In this document: positions 37,050 through 49,215 of the stretch, piece by piece
How positions within the stretch are numbered: the stretch's first letter is position 1
Layout: every line of letters begins with the position of its first letter
Assembly (NCBI GenBank): GCA_029783825.1
Contig: JAREIK010000507.1
Span: 132,918-196,917, forward strand
Source of the DNA: Sapria himalayana
Lineage: Eukaryota > Streptophyta > Magnoliopsida > Malpighiales > Rafflesiaceae
Length of the DNA: 64,000 nt
Reading direction: 5' to 3'
The notes under the pieces: model-generated
Databases searched by the model: none
What the model was told of the DNA's origin: nothing
What the model saw: the letters and a program-made list of their open reading frames with translations, nothing else
Position numbers and translations under genes: made by a program

Positions 37050-37850
37050 GAAAAATATTCTGGCATCACAACTGCAGCATGCAGTGGTAGCACCGGCACC
37101 GGGGGCTGCGGTGGCAGCCACCATAGTGGGCTGCAGAGCCGGTGGTGGTGGCAGCATCGGTGGCAGCCGAAGCAATGGCACCAGTGGTGGCTGCATTAGT
37201 GGCATAGGTAGTGGTGGCTGCAGCAGTGGCATAGGTAGTGGCGCAATGGTGGCGGGGGCGGGGCGGGCAGAGGCGACGACGACGGAGGCGACTGCGGTGG
37301 CGGTGGCGGGTGGCGGCAACAACGGTGACGGTAGCACTGGTAGTGATGGTGGCAGGGGCAACAACGACAGTGGGAGTAGTAGGATGACAACATATGTGGT
37401 ATATACTTACATATATAGTCAGTATATACGTACATATAATTCTACAGTATTTTATGTACATATTACTGAATATATATGTATTCGGTATATATGAATGCAT
37501 AATACTGCAATTTATATGTACAAATACTGCAATGATATATGTACGAGTGAAGTGCTAGTATATATGTATATATTTACTGTAGTAATATATATTTATCAAA
37601 ACATAGTTTTTTTTAATTTATATTGATTGGATTTAGTGGTTTAAATTTCTTACAGATGTGTATTGCATTGTTTCCCAAATGAAGCTTGTATAATGAAGGA
37701 ATTTTTTAACAGACATGAAGCACCAAGACTCAGATAGCTTTTTCACAGTAAAAGGTTGGTGATCAAAGGATTAGAGGGAAAGAAAGCAACATCAATGCAT
37801 TGATAGATTATACTTTATGCACAGTCGGCAGATACATTGATTAATAAGAT
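37050..37850 (+). repeat. composite repeat, copy B
   Basis: Module order: GC-rich triplet module (37058-37395, irregular GGTGGCAGC/GGTAGTGG steps); palindromic TATATAC module (37395-37600, with TTTTATGTACATATTACTG); conserved block (37610-37830, with TTGTTTCCCAAATGAAGCTT and GATAGATTATACTTTATGC). An AT spacer to about 38145 leads to the next copy. The frames in the triplet module run on both strands (Gly/Ser/Ala in one, Pro/Leu or His/Tyr in the other) and reflect the repeat. From 37395 to 38160 it is clearly similar to 59836-60560. Confidence 0.85.
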
Positions 37851-38145
37851 ATAATATAATTTTTATTATTTTTTTGTTTTAGTTATTTAAAATATTGTAT
37901 TAGATAAGTTATTAAAAGAGTTTTTTTTGTTAAATTTAAAATTTTCATTTATAGTTTCTATTTTTATTAAATTTAATATAAAAATTAAATTATTTAATCA
38001 AATTTAGTTTAAGCTCTATGACAATCAACTTTAATTTGTATCTGTTCATGTCTATAATAACTATTTTAATATATCTGTGAAATGTTTTTGTGCCTCCGAA
38101 TTTTTTGGGTAGAATTTAAGCCTATTATAGGTATGTAAAACTTAT

Positions 38146-39060
38146 TATCAGTAGTAGTTGCAGCGACAACGGAAGCGACAACGACGCAGCAGAAGTGGCA
38201 GTAGTGGTGGTAGTTGAGAGAGTTGGTGGTGGCAAGCGGCATTGGGAGCTACGGCGGGCGGAAACAGTGCGGCGATAGCGGTAGTGCGGGAGCGGTGGCA
38301 TCAGAGGTAGTGGCTGCATCAGAAGTAGTGGCACCAATGGCGGTAGCAGTGGTCTCACCAGAAGCAGCAGCAGCACAGGAAGCAATGGCAGCACCGGCAG
38401 TGGGGAACAGCAGCAGATGCCGCAGCGGCTAGTGGCGGCAGCAGTCAACGGTGGTAAGCAGTCAGCGGCGGTCAGCTGTGGTAGTAGCAGGGGCTTCGGC
38501 AGCGGTGGCAGTAGTAGAGGTAGTGGTGGCTGTAGTGATAGCAACAGTGGTATTGGGCAGTGACAACGGCAATGGTAGCAGTAGTAGGAGCAGTAGCAAG
38601 AGAACAACAACAATACCTAATGAGGTATATACATACGAATAAAGTCAGTATATACCTACATAGAATACTGTAGTATTTTATGTACGTATATACTGAGTAT
38701 AGTTTTAACTCAATTTATATGTACCCATAATACTACTATTTTATGTACATATACTATAGTAATATATGTACGAATGAAATGCTAGTATATTTTTACATAT
38801 ATCCTACAAGGAATATATATGTATCCAAATATATGATATCGCATTGTTTAAATTAGACTGAGTGGTTAAATTTCATACAGATATGATATCGAATTGTTCC
38901 TCATACAAAGATTTTATAAGTGATAGGATTTTTCACCAAACATTACGCGTCGTGACTTGGACAGCTTGTCACAATAGAATTATGATGATCAGTGGAGCAG
39001 AGGGAGGGAAGCAACATCAATAAATTGATATATTATACTTTATGCAATGTCGGTAGATAC
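38146..39060 (+). repeat. composite repeat, copy C (tandem with B)
   Basis: Same order as copy B: GC-rich triplet module (38150-38612), palindromic module (38622-38830), conserved block (38840-39060, with CGCGTCGTGACTTGGACAGC). B to C spacing is about 1.1-1.2 kb depending on module, so this is a tandem pair whose triplet module differs in length. The right subterminal region of E2 follows after about 200 bp of AT-rich DNA. Confidence 0.85.
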
Positions 39061-39264
39061 AATAATGAATAAAATAAAATTAATTTGTGTTATTTTTTTG
39101 TTTCAATTAAGTAAAATATTGAATTAGAATAGATATTAAATGATTTATTTTTGTTTATTATAAATTATTTAAAAGTTTTCAATTTTATTCAATTTGATAT
39201 AAAATATTAATTTATTAATTAAAAAATTTTAAATAAATTAAATTCTGAAATTATTTTTAAAATA

Positions 39265-39715
39265 AAATAGCTAGGGAAAATCTCTTGCTAAATTACCATG
39301 GGAAAAATCAACTTGCTAATTTAGCTAGGGAATTTTCCCTAGCTAGGGAATTTTCCCTAGCTAATTAGCTAGAGAATTATTAAAATTTATTTAGATATAT
39401 TTATTTAGCTAGGGACTATATTCGTAGCTAAAATTTATAGACCAGCACTGTAGCTAGGGAATTATCCGTCGTTATTTTTGTTTAGCGATGGAAATTCTCA
39501 TTACCCTTGCTAATTTAGCTAGTGAATTTGTCTTTTTTTAGCAAGAATTTTTCGTAGCTAAATTTTAGCTAGGGAGACTTTTGTCGCTAAATTTTAGAAA
39601 GAAGCACTTTAGATAGGGAATCGATCGGTAATACGTAGCTAGATCCCGGTTAGAGATAGAAAAACCCTATTTAGCTAGGGAATTATCCTAACTATATGTG
39701 ATTTTTCTTGTAGTG
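39265..39715 (+). repeat. right subterminal repeats and terminus of E2
   Basis: Many copies of TAGCTAGGGAATT in both directions, ending ATTTTTCTTGTAGTG. The complement matches the right end of the mini-CACTA at 29640. Array 3 starts at 39716. Confidence 0.85.
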
Positions 39716-42700
39716 TATTTTTCTATTAGTCTATCTAATATCTATCTATATGTATGTCTATCTGCCTATTTGTTATCTGTCTATCTATCTACCTATCTAT
39801 TTATCTATATGTCAATCTATCTATTTGTCTATTTTTTTATCTGTTTATCTATCTCTAAATCTACCTATCTATCTATATGTTTGTCTATTTGTCTATCGAA
39901 CTAAGTGATGATGTGTCTATCTGTCTATCTATCATTCTTTCTATCTAACTATGTATCTCTTTATTTACTATCTATCTTTTGTCTACTTGTCTATCAAATT
40001 ATTGTCTATTTGTCTATCTGTCTATCAATCTATTTGTCTATTTTTTAATCTGTCTATTTATCTATCTGGTTATCTTTGTACTTTCCTATCAATTTATTTC
40101 TCTATATATCTATCTGTCTTTCTATCTATTTATCTATCTATTTATGTGTCTGTCTACCTATTTTTCTATCAATCTATTTTTATATCAGTCTTTCTATCAA
40201 TTTGTCTATCTATCTATCTATATATCTATCTATTTGTCTGTCTATCTATCAGTCTATCTATCAGTCTGTCTATCTATCTATCTATCTCTCTCTCTATTTA
40301 TCTATCTTTCTTTCTTTTTTTCTATCTGTCTATCTATCTATCTATTTATCTCTCTATTTGTCTATCTGTCTATTATCTATTTGTCTATCTTTTATTTATT
40401 TGTATGTCTGTCTATCTATCTATTTATGTGATTATTTGACTATCTGTCTATAAGTCTATATGTCTATTTGTCTATATGTCTATCTATTTATCTGGCATCT
40501 CACTAGCTGGTTATCTATTTATTTGTCTATCTGTCTTTCTCTCAATCAATCTCTATGTCTTTATATCTATCTTTCTATTTATCTATCTGTCTATTTATCA
40601 ACATGTCTATTTGTCTATCTGTCTATCTATCTATCTAACTATCTATCTGCATGTCAATCTGTGTATCTATCTATCAATCTATCTATCTATATGTCTATAT
40701 TTTGTCTATCTATCTATCTATCTAACTATTCGTCTATGTCTATATATCTATCTATATATCTATTTATCTGTCTAGCTATCTATCTATCTATCTATCTATA
40801 TATCTATATATCTATATATCTATCTATCTATATATATGTCTATATGTTTATCTATCTCTCTGTATATCTGTCTATCTAGCCATCTATCTTTCTATCTATC
40901 TATTTATCTGTCTAACTCTCAATTTGACAATCTAATAATCTTTTTATCTATCTATTTGTCTATCTATCTTTATATCTATCTATCTGTCTATCTATCTAAC
41001 TATCTATCTATATGTTTATCTGTATATCTATTTTTCTATTTATATATCTATATGTCTACCTGTCTATCTATCTATCTATCTATCTGTCTATTTGTATTTT
41101 TTATCTGTTTATCTATCTATCTATCTATATGTCTATCTATCTATGTGTCTATCTATCTATCTATCTATCTCTATATCTCTCTATTTATCTTTATATCTGT
41201 CTATTTCTTTATCTAACTATATGATTATCTATCTATCTGTGTCTCTATCTATCTATCTATCTATCTGTCTGTCTAACTATCAATCTTTCTATAAATCTAT
41301 CTATCTAACTATCTATTTGTATATGTATGTATCTATATATCTATCTTTATATCGATCTAGTGTATCTATCTATCTGTCTATGTGTCCTATTTATCTATCT
41401 ATCATTCAATCAATCAATCAATCTATCTATGTATATTCCTATTTGTCTATCTGCGTATCTGCCTATATATCTATCTTTCTATCTTTCTTTCTATCTATGT
41501 ACCTATCTATCTGTCTATCTATTTATCTATTTTTTATTTATCTAGTTATCTATTTATCTATCATATTTATCTATCTATTTGTTTGTATGTCTATCTATTT
41601 ATCTGTAAATCTATTTATCTATCTGTCTACCTGTCTATCTATCTATATCTCTATCTATTTGTATATATTTTTTAAAAGTCTATCTATCTATCTGTCTATA
41701 TGTCTATCTATCTCTTTATCTTTCTATTTATCTTTCTATCTCACTAGTCTATCTACTATCTGATGATTTTTCTATCTATCTATCTATCTCTTTATCTCTC
41801 TATCTGTCTGTCTATCTGTCTATCTTTTATCTATCTTCTTTGTCTATCTACTTGTCTATCTATCTGTATATCTACCAATCTGCCTATCTCTCTCTCTACC
41901 TATCTGCTTATCTGCCTATCTACCTATCTGCTTATCTACTTATCTACATATCTACTTATCTGTCTATCTCTATATCTCTCTATCTGTCTATCGACCTATC
42001 TACTTATCAGTCTATCTATTTATCTATTTATCTGTCTTATCTTCTATCTAAATATCTATCTTTTTATCTGTTTATCCGTCTCTCTGTATATCAATAATTC
42101 TATCTTTATGCTACTATCTATCTATCTATCTTTGTATGTCTTTATATCTAATAGTATAACTTTCTATCTATCTGTCTATCCCAGTATCTATCTATCTATT
42201 TATCTATTATTTTATTTGTCTATCTATAAATCTATATAGCTATCTATCTATCTACTTTTCTATCTATCTATCTGTCTATCTGTCTATCTAATCTATCAAG
42301 TCTATCAGTCTATCAATTAAATTGTCTATCTATCTATCTGTATATTTGTCGATTGTCTATCTGTCTATCTGTCTTTCTATCTACATGTCTATCAATCGAT
42401 TTATCAATATGTCTATCTATCTGTCTATCTATATATCAATCTTTTTTCTATATTTTTATCTGTCTATCTCTCTATCTTCCTATCTATCTATGTGTCTATC
42501 TGTCTATCTATCTATCTAGCTTTATTTCTGACTATCTCTCTATCTGTTTATCTTTCTTTCTTTCTATTTTCCTATCTATTTATCTATCTCTCTTTATCTA
42601 TGCATCTATTTGTCTATCTATCAACCTATTTGTCTATCTGTCTATTTGTTTATATGTCTCTCTGTCAATTTGTCTATCTTTTTAACTATCTATCTATCTA

Positions 42701-42815
42701 TCTATCTTATATCAATTTTAATGAAAACTCTTGCTATCTTGTTATCTATCTATCTGACTTTCTGTCAATCAATATATGTGTGTATTTATTATCTATCTAT
42801 TTATCTAATTGTCTA
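39716..42815 (+). repeat. degenerate TATC array 3
   Basis: About 3.1 kb, same strand and variant spectrum as array 2. It includes a local 16-bp order (TATCTGCCTATCTACC, about 41875-41965). It is bordered exactly by the TAGTG end of E2 (39715) and the CACTAC end of E3 (42816). YLSI-type frames up to 223 codons are by-products. Confidence 0.97.
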
Positions 42816-43450
42816 CACTACAAAAAAATGTTGATTTTGCTAGGTAATTTTAGCAAGTGATCAATCCCTAGCTAAATTATGAGGGATTAGCAATGGAATA
42901 GTAAAGGATTTATGCCATTTCATTAAAATAAAAATTTTGTAATGGATTAGCAATGGAATAATTTTGTAAATTCTGCATCAGAAAAAAACATGGAATTTAG
43001 CAATGGATTAGTTACGGATTAGCGACTGAATATTTTCATAAATGTCCCTGCAGAAAAGTAGGGAAATAGCAATGGATATCTACGTATTATCAATAGAATA
43101 TTTTCCTAAATTTTGCTCATGATAAGTGGGAAATTTATGATGAAATTTTCAGCTATTAAATCTGAAATTTAGTGATGTATTTAGTGACGGAATTTCTATA
43201 GCTATAAAATCCAGAATTTAGCCATGGATTAGAGACGGAATTTCCCTAGATATTAAAATCTAGAATTTTGCGACATATTTAGCGATAAAATTTTAATAGC
43301 TAATTTCATCCAAAAAATAGTGAGGGATTTAGCGACGGAATTTCCCTAGCCAATAAAATCCTAAATATAGCGATTGATTTAGCGATGAAACTCTCCTAGC
43401 TAATTAAATCAAGAATATAGCGATAGATTTAGCGACGAAATTTCCCTAGC
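42816..43450 (+). mobile_element. CACTA left end (element E3)
   Basis: CACTACAAAAAAATGTTG at 42816 followed by TTTTGCTAGGTAATTTTAGC and then repeated GCGACGGAATTTCCCTAGC steps to about 43450. It has the same arrangement as the left end of E2. The 3 bp to the left are CTA. No matching TAGTG right end is visible before the next array at 61218; E3 may be truncated there or reach past the window. Confidence 0.85.
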
Positions 43451-44670
43451 CAATCTTTAATTATTTAATTATATTTAACTTATTATTTGTTTTAATATTT
43501 TATTTAATTTTGTTTATTAAATGCATGTTATGGTCTATAGATGAGCGATCCTTCAAAGACACATTCTCTCATAAACTTATAAAAAAGGATATTATAAATA
43601 AATAATTTAAAAAATATAAAAATGCAAAAAAAAAATTTATTAATAAGGACAAAAATAACTATTTTAATGATTATAAAAATTTTAAAAATTATACAAAAAT
43701 TTTCCTAAAATTTTTACTTAAGAAACTTAAAATTTTGTATTAAAGTAACTTAAATAATTAATTCAATAATTATATATAATTTTTAAAGATATTTTAAAAT
43801 TAAATGAACATCGATAAATTTTCTACTAATATAAATATAAAATAATTCATTGTATCATTAAATAGAAAATATTTTCAAAAATTTCTGAATTGATGAATAA
43901 ACTAGTAAATATTAATATTATTATAAGTATAAAAAAAATTTTATGATTATAGGAAACATTTAAAAAAATAATTAATATAAAATTTGAAAATCTTAAATTA
44001 TAATAAAAATATAAATTTTTTCATTAAATTTAAAAGAAAATAAATTAATATTTAAAAATAAATACATAGATGTTTGTCCATACTAAAATTTATAATAATT
44101 AATAATTGTGTAATATTTTACTATTAGCTTTTAATATTTAGTCTTTATTAAAATAATAATATAACTTTTTTTAATTATCTTCTCACTCAGTAATTTTTAG
44201 AATTTTAAAAATTATAATGATATCAAATAATATGAAATTTTATGCCTTTATAATTATTTCATATTATCTTCATAAAAATTAATATGGATACTTAAAAATT
44301 TATAACCTTAAAATATATATATAGTATTTATTTTTTTAACAATAAAGAGCATTTATAATTCTTAAAAGAGTGACTTGAAGAATAATCATCTTTTCATGTG
44401 TGCCTTGCAATATGAAGTTTATAAATTTTGTAGCCAAGCTTTTTTTATAGTTGGAAGATTAAACATTTATATTATGAAATTGTTTATATATTTATTGTCT
44501 AATTAATTTCATAATTAAAAAAATTGCAAGGTGTTTATTTTTCATGTGTGCCTTGCTACACATACAATAACTTGTTGAAAATAATTTATTAGTAAAAAAA
44601 AGATGAGTATTTATGTCTTGTATATATTTATTTTTATTAAATGTTTTGATAATTAAAATTTAAAACATTT
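43440..44670 (+). repeat. CACTA interior segment, copy 1 of a 1.25-kb duplication
   Basis: Collinear with 55520-56790 over about 1.25 kb. Shared landmarks in order: AGATGAGCGATCCTT, GATTATAGGAAAC, TATCAAATAATATGAAATTT, GAGTGACTTGAAGA and CATGTGT(G/A)CCTTGCTACAC. The first part is also present in inverted form at 17640-17790. It is very AT-rich and has no long frame. It follows the subterminal repeats of E3, so it is probably the conserved non-coding interior of this CACTA family. Confidence 0.85.
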
Positions 44671-44800
44671 ATGGAATTAAACATTTACGCACAACAACTC
44701 TTCTAAGTCTCTAACTAGCACCACCCGCCTCTCTCTCTCGATAATCGACACGAATAAATCAAAATAAAATGAAGCAATTTTTTTTCATTCATGCACTACA
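44671..44800 (+). other. GC-richer CT-rich leader before the GH3 fragment
   Basis: After the AT-rich segment comes CACCCGCCTCTCTCTCTCG and a short CT-rich stretch, leader-like in composition. A loosely similar CT-rich stretch follows the second copy at about 56825-56915. It could be a transcribed leader of the element or of the captured gene. Confidence 0.3.
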
Positions 44801-46245
44801 TTTGATACTTGAAAGCCTTATCAAAGTGCATTATCTCTAGGCCACCTCACTGGTTGTACAGTGCCGATCGACATGGCCACCTTCCACCACGTCTTACTAC
44901 TATCACCTACGATGAATTTCCGATTACATCAACTATTTGGCAGATGACATGCAGATTTAGCCTCTCCTATCCACCGATCCTATCATCTGCTTCTTCTATA
45001 GGTAATCTATAAATCAATCAGTGTTAATTCTAATTTTCTTTTGATTTATGTCGTCAAATTTATGAAGCTCTAGCACCAGTTCTATAATTCTAAAATGATT
45101 CCTTACTTTGATTCTTCACTCTCTAAAGCTGCCTCACACATGCCTCATTAAGGCAGCTCTGCAATTCTTAGAAAGTAAACCCGACATGATGCACAATACG
45201 AGGTTTTTGTATACAAGGTTTTTAAAATTATATACAAGGTTTTGTATCTTCCTATTTGTGTGTTTTGACAAAGCACAATAACGAAATTCAAGATAGGATG
45301 TTTTCCTCCTAGAACATCAGCTAATAATAAGATCATCCTATTTGTTTATGCTGGTAATCTCACCTCTATGAAGGGGGGATTTGAGGTGATGCCAGCATCT
45401 TCAATACCCTTTAAGGAGATCTGTGACATGGTCTAAGTTTTCCTCTTGTTCTAGACTTGTACAAGTGTTTTGGGATCCATTGTTATGAACAAATGTATTG
45501 TCATCTTCTTTGTGGTCTCCGCAACTCTGGATTCATTGATGGAATTCATGCTTCTTATGCCAAAGGTTTAATTAAAGCTTTTTCTCTTCTGGAGTCCAAG
45601 TAGAATCAGTTATGTGATGATCTTGAAAATGGGTTCTTAGGAGAAGAAATTTTTGATTCTGCAGTGAGAAGCTCTATTACTGAGTTTCTTGGTCTCCCTC
45701 GAGTAGACCTCTCCATGAGAGTTAGAACAATATTTTAGCAAAATTGTTGGGATGAGATTGTGAGCAAGCTGTGGCCTAATATTCGATACGTCCATGTGTG
45801 TCACCACTTGAAGCATGAAGCAGTATTATCCAAAACTCAAGCAATACATAGAACAGACTCCATTGTTAAACATAGATTACCATGCTTCAAAATGTTGTGT
45901 TGTAGTCAACCTTGATCCTATGGAAACCACCATACACAACTCGGTTCGTCATTCTTCCCATTATATCTCACTTTGAGTTTCTTCATTTAATACTGTTAAT
46001 GCGATTCATGGTGTGACCATGATAAAAGAACAACTATGGATTTCTCTGGCATCGAGGTGGGGAAGATGTATGAGTTGGTCATGACTACCTACAAAGGACT
46101 ATATCGATATCAATTGGGTGATATAGTGAGAATTGTTGGCTTCCCATAACTACTCTCCTCAAGTTGAGTTCATGGTGAGAGCACCACAGCTTGACTTTGA
46201 TACTATGACTAAGTCAGACTTGAAGTTTGCCATTGAAAATTGCTA
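44800..46245 (+). pseudogene. broken GH3-family acyl-acid amido synthetase
   Basis: GH3 enzymes join amino acids to auxin, jasmonate or benzoates. Pieces appear in family order: TITYDEF, then after a frameshift YINYLADDMQI and PLLSTDPI (44875-44990); YEQMYCHLLCGL-like (45489-45525); DGIHASYAKGLIKAFSLLE (45534-45600); IVSKLWPNIRYVHV (45758-45800); SMKQYYPKLKQYIEQTPLL, then DYHASKCCVVVNLDPMETTI (45810-45930); IEVGKMYELVMTTYKGLYRY and QLGDIVRIVGF (46045-46145); and after another shift YSPQVEFMVRAPQ and TKSDLKFAIEN (46150-46240). The last group matches the TTYxGLYRYRxGD motif of the C-terminal lobe. At least three in-frame stops (such as a TAG after FSLLESK) and several frameshifts kill it; the ATP-binding SSGTS region is missing. 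The C-terminal exon is absent. Confidence 0.9.
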
Positions 46246-46667
46246 ACTTGTGATGTTTCACCGAAATAGTATGTCATTCCATTCATTGTTTCTTGCACAA
46301 TGTAATTTTAACTTTTATATTCCTTATGTTTTCTTTGTTTCACGGAATACCTGGTATTTGGTATTTCAAAGTAATCTTTCTTTTTTCTTGTTTCACTTAT
46401 GGGCCATGATACATGACAACACATGCACCTACTCTGCAGGCTAAAGCTTGCATACTAGGATGCCATGGAGCATGTGCTGCATGCCCAAAATAACTTCTTC
46501 GCCTGCTTGGCATTGGCTTGTGTGTCAGTATACTGAGATTGTCTGGCATGGTATGTTAGTCACCTATATGTCCTAGTGATTATTGGATTTGTGCTGTTTG
46601 GATACAAAGTAGAAGATTGTTGTATTTGATAGCATCTAAATGAAATGTTTCTTTTCTCATGGATTTC
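46246..46667 (+). other. spacer between the GH3 and E2-enzyme fragments
   Basis: Contains a possible exon at 46438-46556 between TCTGCAG and GGTATGTTAG. It has in-frame stops in every reading I tried and does not match GH3 or the E2 family. The rest looks like intron or intergenic DNA. Confidence 0.35.
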
Positions 46668-46765
46668 ATCTGTTTATGCAGATGGAAGTATTTGCTTGGA
46701 TATTTTACAGAATCAATGGAGTCTCATATGATGTTGCTGTAATACTTACTTCTATTCACATTCGA
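46668..46765 (+). pseudogene. exon fragment of a RAD6/UBC2-type ubiquitin-conjugating enzyme
   Basis: The frame reads [17 protein letters not shown], then after a small deletion YDVAVILTSI. This is the active-site segment of RAD6-type E2 enzymes (family: [30 protein letters not shown]). The catalytic Cys (in SICL) is kept, but the deletion around SPIY shifts the frame and brings a TGA. No other E2 exon is recognisable on either side. Its position 0.4 kb after a GH3 fragment suggests a mosaic of unrelated captured genes. Confidence 0.88.
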
Positions 46766-48315
46766 TTTTTTTTGAATCTTGTTAATCTGCTGAAATTTTT
46801 TGTGTTTTATCATCAATAAATTCAATTTCAAATAACATATTCTGAACTTTTTCTTTTATCATCAATGGGTGGCCTAATTATACCCTAAATTAGCTGCATT
46901 TTCATCACAATTTATTCTATCTAAATAATCAGAAGCTTGCTAGATTAACTTTTAAATAGTCAATTGGAGGAGATTTTACCCGGTACACAAGGCATGTACC
47001 CCATTTTTGAACTAGGCTAGGTGACTTAAGCTTGGCCCAAGGCATGGCACTGAATGGCATGGTCCATAGATGTGTTTTTAAATAATGTTATATATTAATG
47101 GGGTGAAGAATGCAAGTACTCCATTTTTGAATTTGTTGCTATTATTGGCATCAATGGCTGCTTTGAGATCTTGAGTTCTGATAACAAGAGTGACAAGTTA
47201 ATGTCATTGTCGCAAAGGCTAAAAAAATATGTATCTTTTATTTGTAACATGTTTAATTTCTTCCAAAGGTTATGAACATAAATAAAATCTAATGATTGTT
47301 GTATTTGTTTTAAAATGAAAAAAAAATTAAAGAAATTATCTTTTAATATTAAACATTTATAATTTTTCATATTAAAATTAAAATTTTATTTTTCTTTTAA
47401 AATATTACAATTATTTTATAATAGTGAGCGGTAAGTATTCTTTATTTATTTTTTTATATCATATAAATAATACATCATGTTAGAATTAAAACTATATTAT
47501 TGATTATGACTATAAGTATTCAATGTTGATGGATGAATATTTTAGTTGGTTTTTGTGGACTTGTTGGGTATATTGATTGAATATGTGTGTGTGTGTGTGT
47601 GTATTTGAGTTAGTTTTTTTCTAGTATAAAGTAAATAAAATTTAAACTAAAAATTTTATAAACTAATAAAATAAAAAATAGGTAATATGAAAATAATATA
47701 AACTTAAATATAGAATAAATCTGATTGAAAAGTCTGAGATTGAGTTATATATTTGTAATATAAGTCTACCTTGGCTTTTGCATATAAAAATTAAACTAAT
47801 AGATGAATATTTGTTCTATGAATTTATTTTAATATAATTAAAAATAAAAATTTAAAAAATGTTGATAAAAAGATGTATATTATAAAAAAATATCTACTTG
47901 TCAGAATACTGATGGTATTAGATAATCTTAGGAGATAATTCAAACAATGCATAAATATATATGATCCATTGAATCTTAGATAAATTTAAAGAACATGAGG
48001 GGTAAAATTTTTGAATATGGATCAACCCTGATATTTATTTATCCATTTCATTTATCATTATTAAGATGTAAGAAAAAGCATGATTAAGTATATTGCTAAT
48101 GTGTATATTTTTTATTAGATTTTTAAAAGGGTAAAACGAATAATAATAATAATCTTAATAGTGTAAAGTGGAGTGGTCTATGAAGATATTGTATTCACAT
48201 ACATCATCAAAAATGTTTATAATTTGTGTCCTTTTTTAAACACCATATTTTCAAACCCTTAATTATTTTTGCATTATTAAAAAAAATCAAAAAAAAATAT
48301 AATACATAATTGTCA
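46766..48315. other. AT-rich intergenic DNA
   Basis: AT-rich, with a GC-richer patch (about 46975-47075, GGCTAGGTGACTTAAGC, GGCCCAAGGCATGGC) that recalls decayed GC-rich hAT interiors, and a GT dinucleotide run at 47587-47602. The minus-strand frame at 47095-47370 is AT-rich and not convincing. Confidence 0.5.
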
Positions 48316-49215
48316 TGCATAAACATGTTTTTATGCATACCAGCTATGCATAAATATGTTTTTATGCATACCATCGATGCATAAACTTGTTTTACTGCAT
48401 ACCATGGTATGCATAAACATATTTTTATTCATACCAGCTATGCATGAACTTGTTTTTCTGCATTCCAAGTTATGCACAAACTTGTTTTTTACCATGATGA
48501 GCTTTTTGCATAAAACTCAATTTATGCATATTAAAGTATGCAAAAAAAAAAACATGTTTATGCATAGTTTGATATGCATAAAAATTCATTATGCACATGA
48601 ATTCATCATGCACATAAAAATTTGTTATGCACATAAGCACATAAATGAGTTTTTATGCCCAAATGAGCCATGGTTGTAAATGAATTTTTATGTACATGAG
48701 TTTTTATGCATAAAACTTTTATAATGCAGAAATGCATTACTCATAAAATGAGTTTTTATGCATACCAAACTATGAATAAGCTTGATTTTATGCATAATTG
48801 AGTTTATGCATAAATGAGTTTGTGTTTATGCATAAACATGAATATAAATTAGTTAACGCATGAGTGCATATGGTATCATGCAAAAACTCATTTTTATGCA
48901 TATATATGCATAAACTTGTTGTGCACATTAACTTGTTGTGCACATTAACTTGTTGTGCATAAATGCATAAAAGGGTTTATGTGCATAACATGTTTTATGC
49001 TTAACAGCTCATTATGCAGAAATGCAAAAACTAGTTTAGGTATATATGAGTTTTTATGCGTACTTAACTTTGCATAAACTTGGCTAATGCATAAATGCAT
49101 ACGCTCATCATGCATAAACTCCTTTTTATGCATGTTTATGCATAAATGCATAATTGAGCTTATCCATAAATTGCTTTATGCATTATAACGAGTTTATGCA
49201 TAAATTCATGCATTA
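48316..49215. repeat. ATGCAT / TGCATAAA-rich tract
   Basis: About 0.9 kb in which the self-complementary word ATGCAT and its extensions TTTATGCATAAA, TTGTTTT(A/T)TGCAT and ATGAGTTTTTATGC recur every 15-40 bp in both orientations. The spacing is irregular, so it is not a simple satellite. The His/Met/Cys-rich frames on both strands (48356-48679, 48945-49151) follow from TGCATAAA and are not genes. Confidence 0.9.

Larger units (their letters stand above)
23217..39715 (+). mobile_element. large CACTA element E2 (about 16.5 kb), non-autonomous
   Basis: Left end CACTACAAGAAAATATC at 23217. The right end complement is CACTACAAGAAAAATCAC, ending at 39715. Both are followed inward by GCTAGGGA-type subterminal repeats (about 23217-23770 and 39265-39715). 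TAT stands on each side (23214-23216, 39716-39718), matching the 3-bp duplications of CACTA elements, and TATC array flanks both ends. No long transposase frame (TNPA/TNPD-like) is visible, so it is non-autonomous or decayed. Cargo includes a membrane-protein exon, an hAT element, a mini-CACTA, a copia remnant, exon fragments including Mediator subunit 8, and two composite repeat units. Because TAT is common in TATC arrays, the duplication alone is weak evidence; the array on both sides adds weight. Confidence 0.75.

Noticed and set aside
37044..38642. Gly/Ser/Ala-rich or Pro/Leu-rich frames in the GC-rich triplet modules (also 60570-61055)
   Set aside because: They occur on both strands at once, follow the triplet period, run into the AT palindromes and are not conserved between copies.
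48356..49151. His/Met/Cys-rich frames on both strands
   Set aside because: Direct translation of TGCATAAA-type repeats.
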